From positions 1-64,000 of the forward strand of contig QKFD01000091.1 in NCBI GenBank assembly GCA_003251535.1: a stretch of DNA of 64,000 nt, written 5' to 3'. The position numbers and the translations under genes are program-made. The notes under the pieces were generated by a model. The model was not told the DNA's origin. It ran no database searches and saw only the letters and a list, made by a program, of their open reading frames with translations. Positions 43,393 to 52,030 of the stretch are shown here, piece by piece (the stretch's first letter is position 1; each line of letters begins with the position of its first letter). The stretch is from Chromatiales bacterium (GTDB lineage Bacteria; Pseudomonadota; Gammaproteobacteria; Thiohalomonadales; Thiohalomonadaceae).

Positions 43393-44514
43393 ATGCACCG
43401 CTCCACCCTCCTACTCCTCTGCGCCCTACTGCTACCCGCCAGTGCCACGGCCCAACCTGAACCGCCCGCAGTGGGTGGTTGGTCGGCCATTGATCTCACT
43501 GCCCTGCCTACCTTGGATGCCATCATCCCGCGCCTGGTCCAGAAACAGGTGGTCTATGCCGGTGAAAACCACGACGACTACGCCACCCACTTGGTGCAAC
43601 TGGAGCTACTCAAGCGCCTCCACGCCGCCCATCCCGATCTCGCCCTTGGGGTGGAGTACTTTCAGCAACCGTTCCAATCGGTCCTCGACCGCTTTGTTGC
43701 GGGGGAGATCGACCAGAACGAGCTGCTGCTCCAGAGCGAATATTTTGATCGCTGGAGCTACGACTGGCGCCTCTACCAACCCATTTTCGAGTATGCCCGC
43801 GCCCAGCGCATCCCCATCATCGCCCTCAACGTGGCCAGCGAGCTGCATAACCAGGTAGCGGCAGGCGGGATCGCCGCCCTCAGCGAGGCGGAGCGGGCGG
43901 GCCTGCCGGAGATCGATCGCAGTGATAGCGCCTATCGGGAGCAGCTACAGACCATCTTCCAACAGCACCCCGGCGCGGAGCAGAAGTCGTTCGACGCCTT
44001 TTATGAGGCGCAGCTCCTGTGGGATGAGGGCATGGCCCAACGGGTGGCGCAGTGGCTCACCGCTCACCCCACTGGCCATATGTTAGTGCTGGCCGGCACC
44101 GGCCACCTCCAGTTCCGCGCGGGGATCCCCAATCGGGTGGCGCGGCGGGTGGCGCTCGACGATGCCGTGGTGCTGAGTGGTGCCGTGAGTGAAATTTCGT
44201 CGCACACCGGCGACTACCTGCTGCTCCCCCCGGAGGTAAAGCTACCGCCACCGGGACGACTTGGCATCATGATGGAACAGCGTGCAGCAGGGGTATTCGT
44301 AGCGGCCCTCGATGACCCGAGCCCGGCCAAACAGGCAGGGATAGAGCAGGGGGATCGATTGGTGACGGTGGCCGGGCGCCCCATTACCCACATGGCCGAT
44401 GTGCGCACAGCCCTCTGGGATCGGCGCCCGGGGGAGGAGATCGCCGTTGAGACAGAGCGCGCTCCCCCCTCAACGGCCCCCAGCGTTACCATATATCAGG
44501 TCCCTCTGCGGTAG
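43393..44514 (+). CDS. ChaN-like (haem-binding uptake family) lipoprotein-type protein with C-terminal PDZ domain
   Basis: Exported protein of 373 residues with a signal peptide (STLLLLCALLLPASATAQ). The ChaN domain (about 40-270) has VVYAGENHDDYATHLVQLELLKRL, GVEYFQQPFQ, DRWSYDWRLYQPIFEYARAQRIPIIALN and GTGHLQF, all typical of the family. A PDZ domain (about 285-370) follows, with GIMMEQRAAGVFVAALDDPSPAKQAGIEQGDRLVTVAGRPI. ChaN proteins bind haem or act in iron acquisition in a few species, but the wider role is uncertain. The cysteine-free signal end means it is not a lipoprotein here. It is divergent from the M1-like peptidase. Confidence 0.87.
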   Translation: MHRSTLLLLCALLLPASATAQPEPPAVGGWSAIDLTALPTLDAIIPRLVQKQVVYAGENHDDYATHLVQLELLKRLHAAHPDLALGVEYFQQPFQSVLDRFVAGEIDQNELLLQSEYFDRWSYDWRLYQPIFEYARAQRIPIIALNVASELHNQVAAGGIAALSEAERAGLPEIDRSDSAYREQLQTIFQQHPGAEQKSFDAFYEAQLLWDEGMAQRVAQWLTAHPTGHMLVLAGTGHLQFRAGIPNRVARRVALDDAVVLSGAVSEISSHTGDYLLLPPEVKLPPPGRLGIMMEQRAAGVFVAALDDPSPAKQAGIEQGDRLVTVAGRPITHMADVRTALWDRRPGEEIAVETERAPPSTAPSVTIYQVPLR

Positions 44515-44583
44515 CGCATCGACTACCCGCGGCGTACCCCACCAGCGTCCGCCCGGGGACCGGCGGACACGGGGAGAGCCACC

Positions 44584-45780
44584 ATGCGTTGGCCTCTGCT
44601 GCTGTTACTGCTCCTGTTGTTCACCCCGCCGCTAGCGGCGGCGGGGGAGCCCGCCAACGACGCCGCCCCTGGTGTGACCCTCCACCTGTTCTGGCGTGAC
44701 GGCTGCCCCCACTGCGAGCGGGCCATCCACTATCTCTCCACCCTCCCCTCGCAGCTACCGGGGCTCACCATCGCCGCCTATGAGGTGGGGAGCGATCCGG
44801 AGGCCCAGCGCTGGTTGGAGCGTATCAGCGAGCGGTTAGCGCTGGAGCGGGTGGCCGTGCCGCTCATCCTGGTGGGACCCAACGTATTCATCGGCTACGA
44901 CCAGGACGACGCCACCGGCCAGCAGATCCGCGCCACCATTGAGGCGTGTCTGGCCACCCCCTGTCCCGATCCACTCCCCGCCCTGCTGGCCGGGGGGGCC
45001 GCCGCCACGCCGGCCACCGTCAGCCCCCTACCGGAGCAGATTGACCTCCCGCTGTTCGGCCCGGTGGATCCCCGCACCCTCTCGCTCCCGTTACTGACCG
45101 TAGTGCTGGCGGCGCTGGATGGCTTCAATCCCTGCGCCATGTGGACCCTCATCTTCCTCTTGGGGCTGCTCATCGGTATCGGCGACCGACTGCGCATGTG
45201 GCTACTCGGTGGCGCCTTCATCGCCGCCTCGGCCGCCGTCTACTTCCTGTTCATGGCGGCCTGGCTCAACACCCTCCTACTGCTCGGCGCCGTCACTTGG
45301 CTGCGCTGGGCGGTGGGTCTGCTGGCGCTAGGCGGCGGGGGTTACTATCTGCTGGAGTTCTGGCGCAACCCCGCTGGGGCGTGTCGCGTCACCGGCGCCC
45401 CGCGCCGACAGCGGGTGTTAGAGCGGCTAAAAGGGCTGGCCGGCGAGCGGAATTTTCTCCTCGCCCTAACGGGCATCGTGCTGCTAGCGGTGGCGGTCAA
45501 TCTGATCGAGCTGCTCTGCTCCGCCGGGCTACCGGCGATCTACACCCAGGTATTGACCCTCTCCGCCCTCCCACGCTGGCACTACTACGCCTACCTGCTG
45601 CTCTACATCGCCATCTTCATGCTCGATGATCTGCTGGTCTTCGTCATCGCCATGCAGACCCTGCGGGTCAGTGGCCTCAGTGGCGGCTACGCCCGCTGGT
45701 CCCATCTCATCGGTGGCGGTGTGCTGTTGGCCATCGGGCTGCTGCTGCTGCTGCATCCCGAGTGGCTCCACTTTGCCTGA
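44584..45780 (+). CDS. thioredoxin-like/CcdA-like fusion thiol-disulfide transporter
   Basis: Protein of 398 residues. A signal peptide (1-20) is followed by a periplasmic thioredoxin/glutaredoxin-fold domain with C41-P-H-C44. A linker leads to six membrane helices (about 165-395) related to CcdA/DsbD. C184 (DGFNPCAMW) and C312 (NLIELLCSAG) are the expected redox pair in helices 1 and 4 of that fold. Electrons would pass from cytoplasmic thioredoxin through the membrane cysteines to the periplasmic CPHC site. It is smaller than DsbD and has the opposite domain order. The target might be the neighbouring cytochrome or the Cys-rich exported proteins, which is inference. The ATG follows GGGAGAG. 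Confidence 0.85.
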   Translation: MRWPLLLLLLLLFTPPLAAAGEPANDAAPGVTLHLFWRDGCPHCERAIHYLSTLPSQLPGLTIAAYEVGSDPEAQRWLERISERLALERVAVPLILVGPNVFIGYDQDDATGQQIRATIEACLATPCPDPLPALLAGGAAATPATVSPLPEQIDLPLFGPVDPRTLSLPLLTVVLAALDGFNPCAMWTLIFLLGLLIGIGDRLRMWLLGGAFIAASAAVYFLFMAAWLNTLLLLGAVTWLRWAVGLLALGGGGYYLLEFWRNPAGACRVTGAPRRQRVLERLKGLAGERNFLLALTGIVLLAVAVNLIELLCSAGLPAIYTQVLTLSALPRWHYYAYLLLYIAIFMLDDLLVFVIAMQTLRVSGLSGGYARWSHLIGGGVLLAIGLLLLLHPEWLHFA

Positions 45781-46245
45781 TCACGGCTCCGGATCGATGC
45801 GATAGAGGGCGTGACAGGCGACGCACTGGGAGAGCTGATCGGCCAGCCGGCTGAGTAGTAGATCCGCCTCCTCCCCCTGCCGAGCCGCCACGGCGATGGT
45901 GTCGAAGTTACTGTGGACCCCAAGCCCCAGCTGCTTAAACTCCAAGGGCAGTTTGGCCATCAAGGTGGCCGGCACGGCGTGGGTGGCCCCCGTGCCGACC
46001 GCACTAGCGGCGTTGGCGGCCCGCTCCCCTTCGCCGTCGGCAATGGCGGAGGCGATCCCCTGCACCGAGGCGAGCATGGCGCGCATCTCGCCCAAAACCA
46101 CATCCCGCTCCGCTGGTGTCAGCAAGATAGCGCTCCGCCCATCACTAGCGGGTACTGTGCGGCCGACCACAAACAGCCAGCCGGCGACAGCGATGGTCCC
46201 TAACCAGAGGGCAAGGGCGAGAAAGGCGAGGTTGCGGGCAGTCAT
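45781..46245 (-). CDS. small membrane-anchored monohaem c-type cytochrome
   Basis: Protein of 154 residues from the ATG at 46245 (GGAG upstream). An uncleaved or cleavable N-terminal helix (NLAFLALALWLGTIAVAGWLFVV) is followed by a helical domain and a single haem site C141-V-A-C144-H145 just nine residues from the C-terminus. A C-terminal CxxCH in a four-helix bundle is the arrangement of cytochrome c' and cytochrome c-556 types. An LTPAERDVVLGEMRAMLASVQGI segment fits the first helix. It is convergent with the thiol-transport gene (stop codons adjacent) and divergent from the receiver-domain gene. Confidence 0.78.
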   Translation of the reverse strand: MTARNLAFLALALWLGTIAVAGWLFVVGRTVPASDGRSAILLTPAERDVVLGEMRAMLASVQGIASAIADGEGERAANAASAVGTGATHAVPATLMAKLPLEFKQLGLGVHSNFDTIAVAARQGEEADLLLSRLADQLSQCVACHALYRIDPEP

Positions 46246-46366
46246 GATCAGGCTCCGTTGGCTGGCAGTCGCCATAGGATAGAAGCTAATGACCCGCGCC
46301 CCCATGATGGGGATCAAGGCGGGCATGGCGGATGCTATGCTGAACCCCCCATCCAGTGGAGGTCCC

Positions 46367-47230
46367 ATGGATAAGATCAAGGTGTTGGTGGTGGATGACG
46401 CCGCCTTCATGCGCGATATCGTCAAGAAAGGGCTACGCACCCAGTTTCCAGGGCTTCTCGTCGATGAGTGTGCCACCGGTCGCCAGGCGCAGCAGCGCAT
46501 TGAGCAGACCCCCTACGATCTCATCCTCTGTGACTGGGAGATGCCAGAGATGCGGGGCGATGAGCTGCTCTCCTGGCTACGCGGGCGGGAGAGCGGCGGG
46601 ACCACCCCCTTCGTCATGGTGACCAGCCGCGGTGACAAAGACCATGTGGTGAAGGCCATCGAGCTAGGGGTGAACAACTACCTGGTCAAGCCATTCAGCA
46701 ACGAGAAGCTCACCACCGTGGTGGCGCGTAGCCTCACCCAGTGGTTACGGATCTCGCTCCAGGAGTTGAAGGAGCGCACCCGCGTCACCCCCATCGGCTT
46801 CGGCAACGACTCCGCCCAAGTGCTCGGTGCCCGCGACATCGGCCTCTCGGGGGCGGTGCCGGTGGCCGCCCGGGTGGAGAGCAGTGGGCCACCCCCCCAA
46901 TCGGCCCGCCCCAGTCGCAAGGTGCTGGCCCAGCTGCGCTTTGGGAACCAGGTGGTGGCCGGTCTGGTGAAGGAGATCGATCTGGAGCGGGTGAGTTTAG
47001 TGCTTAAGCGCTCAGAGGCGATCCCTACCCTGCTGGAACCGGCGGTTTTCGACTTCAGTGTCGGTGAAGGGGAGGCGCAACAGATCTCCCGGGTCAACGG
47101 CTATGTCCACACCCTCGCGGCCCGGGAAGATAGCCGGGAGACCGAGTTCATCAATCTGGTCCTACGCTTTGTCGATAGCGATCCCGAGAAGGAGCGGCAG
47201 CTAACGCGCTACCTCGCCTCGCTGCAATAA
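46367..47230 (+). CDS. response regulator with C-terminal PilZ-like domain
   Basis: Protein of 287 residues starting at the ATG at 46367 after GGAGG. The receiver domain (1-125) has D10/D11, phosphoacceptor D56 (LILCDWEMPEMRG) and K108 (LVKPF), close to CheY. A linker of about 60 residues precedes a beta-rich domain (about 185-287; KVLAQLRFGNQVVAGLVKEIDLERVSL and INLVLRFVDSDPEKERQLTRYLA) of PilZ-like shape. The c-di-GMP-binding RxxxR and D/NxSxxG motifs are not visible, so if it is PilZ it may be a non-binding type. It may serve motility or surface behaviour, like other REC-PilZ proteins. Confidence 0.8.
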   Translation: MDKIKVLVVDDAAFMRDIVKKGLRTQFPGLLVDECATGRQAQQRIEQTPYDLILCDWEMPEMRGDELLSWLRGRESGGTTPFVMVTSRGDKDHVVKAIELGVNNYLVKPFSNEKLTTVVARSLTQWLRISLQELKERTRVTPIGFGNDSAQVLGARDIGLSGAVPVAARVESSGPPPQSARPSRKVLAQLRFGNQVVAGLVKEIDLERVSLVLKRSEAIPTLLEPAVFDFSVGEGEAQQISRVNGYVHTLAAREDSRETEFINLVLRFVDSDPEKERQLTRYLASLQ

Positions 47231-47302
47231 CCTGCGGCTACCATCGTTGGATCGGCCGCGACCGACAGCCCCCTCTCAAAGGACCAGGCACACCCGGGCA
47301 AG

Positions 47303-48052
47303 ATGAGAGTCTTTAGCGCGATAGTTCTATGCGCCCTCGGCGCCACGGCCCATGGGGCGGGCTTCGACTGCACACAAGCGAGCCTGCCCACCGAGCGGAT
47401 GATCTGCGCCCAGCCACTACTCTCCAGCCTCGATAACTCGCTCAACCTGCTCTACGCCTCCCGCCGGCAACACTACCCCGACAGTGAAGCGCTAGGGCGC
47501 AGCCAGAGGGAGTGGTTGGAGCAGCGCAATAGGTGTGACTCCAGCGCGTGTCTGGAGAGGCGCTACACCGATCGGCTCTCCCAATTGGCGGCGTGGGGAG
47601 CCGCCAATCACATAGATGCCGATGATCTGCAAGCCCTCTTTGGCGATGAGGTGGGCACAATCGAGCGCGCCGACATCCTCTACCAGCGGCAAGACGAGAG
47701 TAGTGGAAGCGTGGTATTGCTGGCCGTCCTACACGGCTTCGAGCACGGCAGCTGCCGCCCTCGCGGTGCCTGCGGCTGTGGTGAGGCCAACTATCTTGGC
47801 TACCTGCGGCTCGACCAAGGCACGCACACGGTAAAAAAGAGAGAGGTGAAGAAGTTCTACAGCAGCTGCCAGCTGCTGGTGGCCGGGCTGGAGAACTACT
47901 TCATTATGGAGACCTGGACCCATGTCATTGTCGGGGCAACGGACGAGGGGGCAACAATAGGGCCACTCGTGCCGCTCATCCAGTTTGACAAACAGAACGA
48001 TGGCGCCGGCCTTACCCTCCTAAGCCCCCCCTCTACCGCCCAGGGGCACTAG
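47303..48052 (+). CDS. exported LprI-like (DUF1311) domain protein
   Basis: Protein of 249 residues with a signal peptide (MRVFSAIVLCALGATAHGAG). The LprI/DUF1311 domain (about 20-95) has FDCTQASLPTERMICAQPLLSSLDNSLNLLYASRR and SQREWLEQRNRC, with the four-cysteine pattern of lysozyme-inhibitor-like proteins. The C-terminal ~150 residues form a beta-rich part with CRPRGACGCGEANYLGYL of unknown role. It is probably periplasmic and disulfide-bonded. The 48053-48135 gap up to the pnp terminator holds nothing evident. Confidence 0.8.
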   Translation: MRVFSAIVLCALGATAHGAGFDCTQASLPTERMICAQPLLSSLDNSLNLLYASRRQHYPDSEALGRSQREWLEQRNRCDSSACLERRYTDRLSQLAAWGAANHIDADDLQALFGDEVGTIERADILYQRQDESSGSVVLLAVLHGFEHGSCRPRGACGCGEANYLGYLRLDQGTHTVKKREVKKFYSSCQLLVAGLENYFIMETWTHVIVGATDEGATIGPLVPLIQFDKQNDGAGLTLLSPPSTAQGH

Positions 48053-48129
48053 CCTGGCACCCTCACTGCGCGGCACCTGACACTGGGCTTGGCGCTCCGC
48101 TGCTCTCGCGGAGGAGAGGGGATACCCCT

Positions 48130-48162
48130 AAAACGCATAGAGGCCCTAAAAGGGCCTCTATG
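48130..48162 (-). terminator. intrinsic terminator of the rimP-pnp operon
   Basis: CATAGAGGCCCT (48136-48147) and AGGGCCTCTATG (48151-48162) form a perfect 12-bp stem with a 3-nt loop. On the minus strand it is followed by CGTTTTAGG. It lies 33 bp beyond the pnp stop. Confidence 0.88.
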
Positions 48163-48195
48163 GAACAACCAAGAGCGAGGAGGAGGGGCCGCCGC

Positions 48196-50283
48196 TTACT
48201 CCTGAACCGCCTTCATGCTGAGGCGGATACGGCCCTGCTTATCGATCTCCAGCACCTTGACCTTGATGAGGTCTCCCTCTTTCAGCTTGTCACTGACATT
48301 CTCCACGCGCTCATCGGAGATCTGGGAGATATGCACCAGACCATCCTTGCCCGGGAGAATGGTGACAAAGGCGCCGAAGTCCATCAGCTTGGCCACCCGG
48401 CCCTCGTATACCAGACCCACCTCCACATCGGCCGTCAGCTGCTCAATGCGCCGCCGTGCCTCTTGGCCGGCCGCCGCATCGACAGAGGCGATCTTGACGG
48501 TACCATCGTCGGTGATATCGATGCTGGTACCGGTCTCTTCGGTGATGGAGCGGATGGTGGCGCCACCCTTGCCGATAACATCCCGGATCTTCTCCGGGTT
48601 GATCTTCATGGTGATGTAGCGGGGTGCGTACTCGGACATCTCGGCACGCGGGGCCGGCAGCACCTCGTGCATCTTGCCGAGGATGTGGATACGCGCCTCG
48701 TGGGCCTGGGCCAGGGCGATCTCCATGATCTCCCGGGTAATCCCCTCGATCTTGATATCCATCTGGAGGGCGGTCACCCCCCCGTCGGTCCCGGCCACCT
48801 TGAAGTCCATATCGCCCAGGTGGTCCTCATCTCCCATGATGTCGGTGAGGACGGCGAACTTATCGCCCTCCTTGATGAGACCCATCGCCACACCGGCCAC
48901 CGGCGCCTTGAGCGGCACACCGGCATCCATCAGCGAGAGGGAGGCACCACAGACGGAGGCCATGGAGCTGGAACCGTTGGACTCGGTGATCTCCGAGACC
49001 ACGCGCACGGAATAGGGGAAGTCTTCGACGTTGGGCATCACCGCCGCCACGCCGCGCTTGGCCAGTCGGCCATGGCCGATCTCGCGCCGCTTGGGGCTAC
49101 CCACCATACCAATCTCCCCAACGCAGAACGGCGGGAAGTTGTAGTGGAGCATGAAGTGCTCTTTACGCTCCCCCTCGATGGCATCGATGATCTGCGCATC
49201 GCGGGCGGTACCGAGGGTGGTGACCACCAGCGCCTGGGTCTCACCGCGGGTGAACAGCGCGGAGCCGTGGGTACGGGGCAGCACACCATTACGAATGGTA
49301 ATGGGGCGCACGGTCCGGGTATCACGGCCATCAATGCGGGGGTAACCCTCGATGATACGGCTGCGAACCAGCTCATATTCGAGGTTTTCGATGGCGATCC
49401 GCACCGCCTCGGGGGCGTAGGCGGGGTCGGCCCCTTCACCGGAGAGCTTGGCCAGCAGCTCAGAGCGGATCTCACCGAGCCGATCGTAACGCGCCTGCTT
49501 CTCCTTGATGGTGTAGGCCTCGCCAATGGCGTTGCGACCGGCGGCGGCCACGGCATCGGCGATGGAGGTATCTGCCACCGGCGGCACCCAGGACCAGGGC
49601 TTCACCCCCAGCTCGGCAGCCAGCTCACGGATAGCGCGAATGGCCGCCTGCATCTGCTCATGGCCAAACATCACCGCCCCAAGCATCACCTCTTCGGAGA
49701 GCTGCTTGGCCTCGGACTCCACCATCAGCACGGCGTTTTCAGTACCGGCGACCACCAGGTCGAGATCCGACTCCTCCAGCTCCTTGTAGAGCGGATTGAG
49801 CAGATACTCGCCCCCCCTGTAACCGACGCGGGCCGCGCCGATGGGGCCATTAAAGGGGATACCGGAGACGGCCAGGGCAGCGGAGGCGCCGATCATGGCC
49901 GGGATATCCGGATTGATCTGCGGATCCAGCGACATCACCGTGGCGATGACCTGGGTCTCGTTGGTGAACCCCTCAGGAAAGAGCGGACGCAACGGGCGAT
50001 CGATTAAGCGGGAGTTGAGGGTCTCGATCTCGGAGGGACGACCTTCGCGGCGGAAGAAACCGCCGGGGATCTTGCCAGCAGCGTAGGTACGCTCCTGGTA
50101 GTTGACCGTGAGCGGCAGGAAGTCCCGCCCCTCTACCGGGGACTTGGCCGCCACGACGGTGACCATCACCACCGTCTCCCCCATACTGACCATCACCGCA
50201 CCGGAAGCCTGACGAGCTATCTCGCCGGTTTCGATTCGGACCGTTTGTGCGCCGAACTGGAACTCTTTCTTCACCGGGGTCAC
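48196..50283 (-). CDS. pnp: polyribonucleotide nucleotidyltransferase (PNPase)
   Basis: Phosphorolytic 3'-5' exoribonuclease of RNA decay, a trimer and degradosome component in relatives. It has 695 residues, the usual length. Two RNase PH domains (about 1-210 and 310-540) carry [10 protein letters not shown], the catalytic region [20 protein letters not shown] and [16 protein letters not shown]. They are followed by a KH domain ([20 protein letters not shown], about 555-615) and an S1 domain (about 620-690). It lies 47 bp after rpsO as in E. coli. Confidence 0.98.
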   Translation of the reverse strand: MTPVKKEFQFGAQTVRIETGEIARQASGAVMVSMGETVVMVTVVAAKSPVEGRDFLPLTVNYQERTYAAGKIPGGFFRREGRPSEIETLNSRLIDRPLRPLFPEGFTNETQVIATVMSLDPQINPDIPAMIGASAALAVSGIPFNGPIGAARVGYRGGEYLLNPLYKELEESDLDLVVAGTENAVLMVESEAKQLSEEVMLGAVMFGHEQMQAAIRAIRELAAELGVKPWSWVPPVADTSIADAVAAAGRNAIGEAYTIKEKQARYDRLGEIRSELLAKLSGEGADPAYAPEAVRIAIENLEYELVRSRIIEGYPRIDGRDTRTVRPITIRNGVLPRTHGSALFTRGETQALVVTTLGTARDAQIIDAIEGERKEHFMLHYNFPPFCVGEIGMVGSPKRREIGHGRLAKRGVAAVMPNVEDFPYSVRVVSEITESNGSSSMASVCGASLSLMDAGVPLKAPVAGVAMGLIKEGDKFAVLTDIMGDEDHLGDMDFKVAGTDGGVTALQMDIKIEGITREIMEIALAQAHEARIHILGKMHEVLPAPRAEMSEYAPRYITMKINPEKIRDVIGKGGATIRSITEETGTSIDITDDGTVKIASVDAAAGQEARRRIEQLTADVEVGLVYEGRVAKLMDFGAFVTILPGKDGLVHISQISDERVENVSDKLKEGDLIKVKVLEIDKQGRIRLSMKAVQE

Positions 50284-50330
50284 TGCGTTACCTTTCCTAT
50301 AATGCGGGCGGGATGGTCAGCCGAGGCTGC

Positions 50331-50600
50331 TTACTTGCGCAGACCGAGACGGCCAAGAAGCTCGCGGTAGCGCTCGATATCGGTCTTCTTAAGATAGTCG
50401 AGCAGCTTGCGGCGCTTGCTAACCATCCGCAGCAGGCCCTGGCGGGAGTGGTGATCGTGGTGGTGCGCCTTGAAGTGACCGGAGAGGTCCTCAATACGCG
50501 CGGAGAGGAGGGCGATCTGTACTTCCGGGGAGCCGGTATCGCTTACGGATTTGCCGAACTCGGTGACGATGGCCGACTTCTGCTCTGCGTTCATTGCCAT
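50331..50600 (-). CDS. rpsO: 30S ribosomal protein S15
   Basis: Primary 16S-rRNA-binding protein of the small subunit platform, with 89 residues, the standard length. It contains [50 protein letters not shown] and ends LGLRK. The start at 50600 (MAMNAEQ) has GGAG 11 nt upstream; ATG 50594 is the conventional second choice. In the leader GGAG is followed by CTCC, so the Shine-Dalgarno sequence could be folded away, in keeping with S15 autoregulation known in relatives. Confidence 0.98.
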   Translation of the reverse strand: MAMNAEQKSAIVTEFGKSVSDTGSPEVQIALLSARIEDLSGHFKAHHHDHHSRQGLLRMVSKRRKLLDYLKKTDIERYRELLGRLGLRK

Positions 50601-50699
50601 GTTAAAGGAGACTCCTGAACTGACGGGTGCCAAAAAGTGAAGCGCCGCATTTTACCCTTCGGGTGCGACGCCGAACAAGGGAAGTGGACCGTTTGGGAC

Positions 50700-51617
50700 C
50701 TATCCCGGTAGAAATAGCCGTTTGGGGGCCACCCGACCATCATCAAGGATGTGGCCAACACCGATGAAACCGCGCCCGGCGGCAAACAGCCGCACCATGC
50801 CGCTGGTGGGTGCCTGGGGCACCAACACGGCCTGCCCCTGCTTGAGATAGTAGGCGAGATTTTCGGTCAGCTGCACCGCAGGCCACCCGGCTAGGGCCTC
50901 CTCCACCGGCAGCAGCAGCCGATCGAGCGCCTCTTGCCCCTCCTCCGCTGCGGCCCGCAGCTGGTCGAGGGTGACGGCACCCGCCTCCAGAAACGGCCCC
51001 ACCAGGGTGCGCCGCAGGTAGGAGAGGTGGGCCCCACAACCGAGCTGCTCACCGATATCCTCAGCCAAGGTACGGATATAGGTACCTTTGGAGCAGTGGA
51101 CGAAGAGGGTCAACTCGTCCCCCGCCAACTGCTCGGCGGTCAGCTCAAAGATGTGGACGGTGCGCGGCGCCCGCTCCACCTCGATCCCCTGGTGGGCCAG
51201 CTTATAGAGCCGCTGCCCCTGATGCTTAACGGCGGAGTGCATGGGGGGGATCTGCTGGATCTCACCGCGAAAATGGGTCAGAACCTCCTCCACGCGGGCC
51301 TCATCTACCCCTTCAACCGAACGGGTATCGATCACCTCGCCCTCGGCATCGGCGGTGGTGGTACGGACCCCCAGTTTGCAGATACCGCGATAGGCCTTAT
51401 CGGCATCGAGGAGAAAGGCGGAGACCTTGGTCGCCTCGCCGAAACAGAGCGGCAGCAGGCCGCTGGCCAGCGGATCCAGGTTGCCGGTATGGCCCGCCTT
51501 GCGGGCGCCAAAAATCCGCTTAGCCTCTTGTAAGGCCGCATTGGAGGTGAGGCCAATGGGCTTATCAAGCAATAGGATGCCGTTGACGTTACGGCCACGT
51601 TGACGTTGGCGAGTCAC
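50700..51617 (-). CDS. truB: tRNA pseudouridine-55 synthase
   Basis: Makes pseudouridine 55 in the T-loop of tRNAs. It has 305 residues when started at the GTG at 51617, giving MTRQRQRGRNVNGILLLDKP, which aligns with the E. coli N-terminus. The longer frame to 51776 runs through rbfA and is not used. The catalytic Asp lies in TGNLDPLASGLLPLC. YKLAHQGIEVERAPRTVHI and SKGTYIRTLAEDIGEQLGCGAHLSYLRRT are further family blocks, and a C-terminal PUA-like region ends the protein. There is a 7-bp gap after rbfA. Confidence 0.96.
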   Translation of the reverse strand: MTRQRQRGRNVNGILLLDKPIGLTSNAALQEAKRIFGARKAGHTGNLDPLASGLLPLCFGEATKVSAFLLDADKAYRGICKLGVRTTTADAEGEVIDTRSVEGVDEARVEEVLTHFRGEIQQIPPMHSAVKHQGQRLYKLAHQGIEVERAPRTVHIFELTAEQLAGDELTLFVHCSKGTYIRTLAEDIGEQLGCGAHLSYLRRTLVGPFLEAGAVTLDQLRAAAEEGQEALDRLLLPVEEALAGWPAVQLTENLAYYLKQGQAVLVPQAPTSGMVRLFAAGRGFIGVGHILDDGRVAPKRLFLPG

Positions 51618-51624
51618 AGGGAGA

Positions 51625-52008
51625 TCAATCTTCTGAATGGTCTGGGTCTGGGTCTGGGTGCTGATGCACCGCCTGGTCGATGAGTGCCGACAGGCGGGCC
51701 CCCTCCTCAAAGGAGCGGTCGTAGGAAAAATGGAGTTCAGGCACGGCGCGCAGCCGCATCCGCCGCCCCAACTCACGACGCAGAAAACCGGCGGCCCGCC
51801 GCAGGCCGACGATGGCCGGCTCTAGCGCCTTGTCCGGGTCTAGCATCGTGATGTAGACGGTGGCGTGGGCCAGGTCACGGCTCATCTCCACCGCAGAGAC
51901 CGTGACCATACCCACCCGCGGATCCTTCACCTCAAACTGGATCAGCTCCGCCAACTCCCGCTGCATCTGCTCGCCGACACGGCGGCTACGGCTAAACTCT
52001 TTTGCCAC
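51625..52008 (-). CDS. rbfA: ribosome-binding factor A
   Basis: Single KH-like domain protein that matures the 5' end of 16S rRNA in 30S subunits. It has 127 residues with a GTG start (MAKEFSRSRRVGEQMQRELAELIQFEVKDPRVG). VTVSAVEMSRDLAHATVYI and the PELHFSYDRSFEEGARLSALID end are characteristic. The C-terminal tail of alternating Asp/Pro/His is a local extension. It lies 22 bp after infB. Confidence 0.96.
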   Translation of the reverse strand: MAKEFSRSRRVGEQMQRELAELIQFEVKDPRVGMVTVSAVEMSRDLAHATVYITMLDPDKALEPAIVGLRRAAGFLRRELGRRMRLRAVPELHFSYDRSFEEGARLSALIDQAVHQHPDPDPDHSED

Positions 52009-52030
52009 TTAGGTTCTAAATCCTCGGCAA

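Noticed and set aside
48160-50007. 615-codon open frame on the plus strand opposite pnp
   Set aside because: It is an antisense shadow of an unmistakable PNPase gene; the His/Gly/Asp-rich translation has no domain and no ribosome-binding site. Long antisense frames are expected at this GC content and codon usage.
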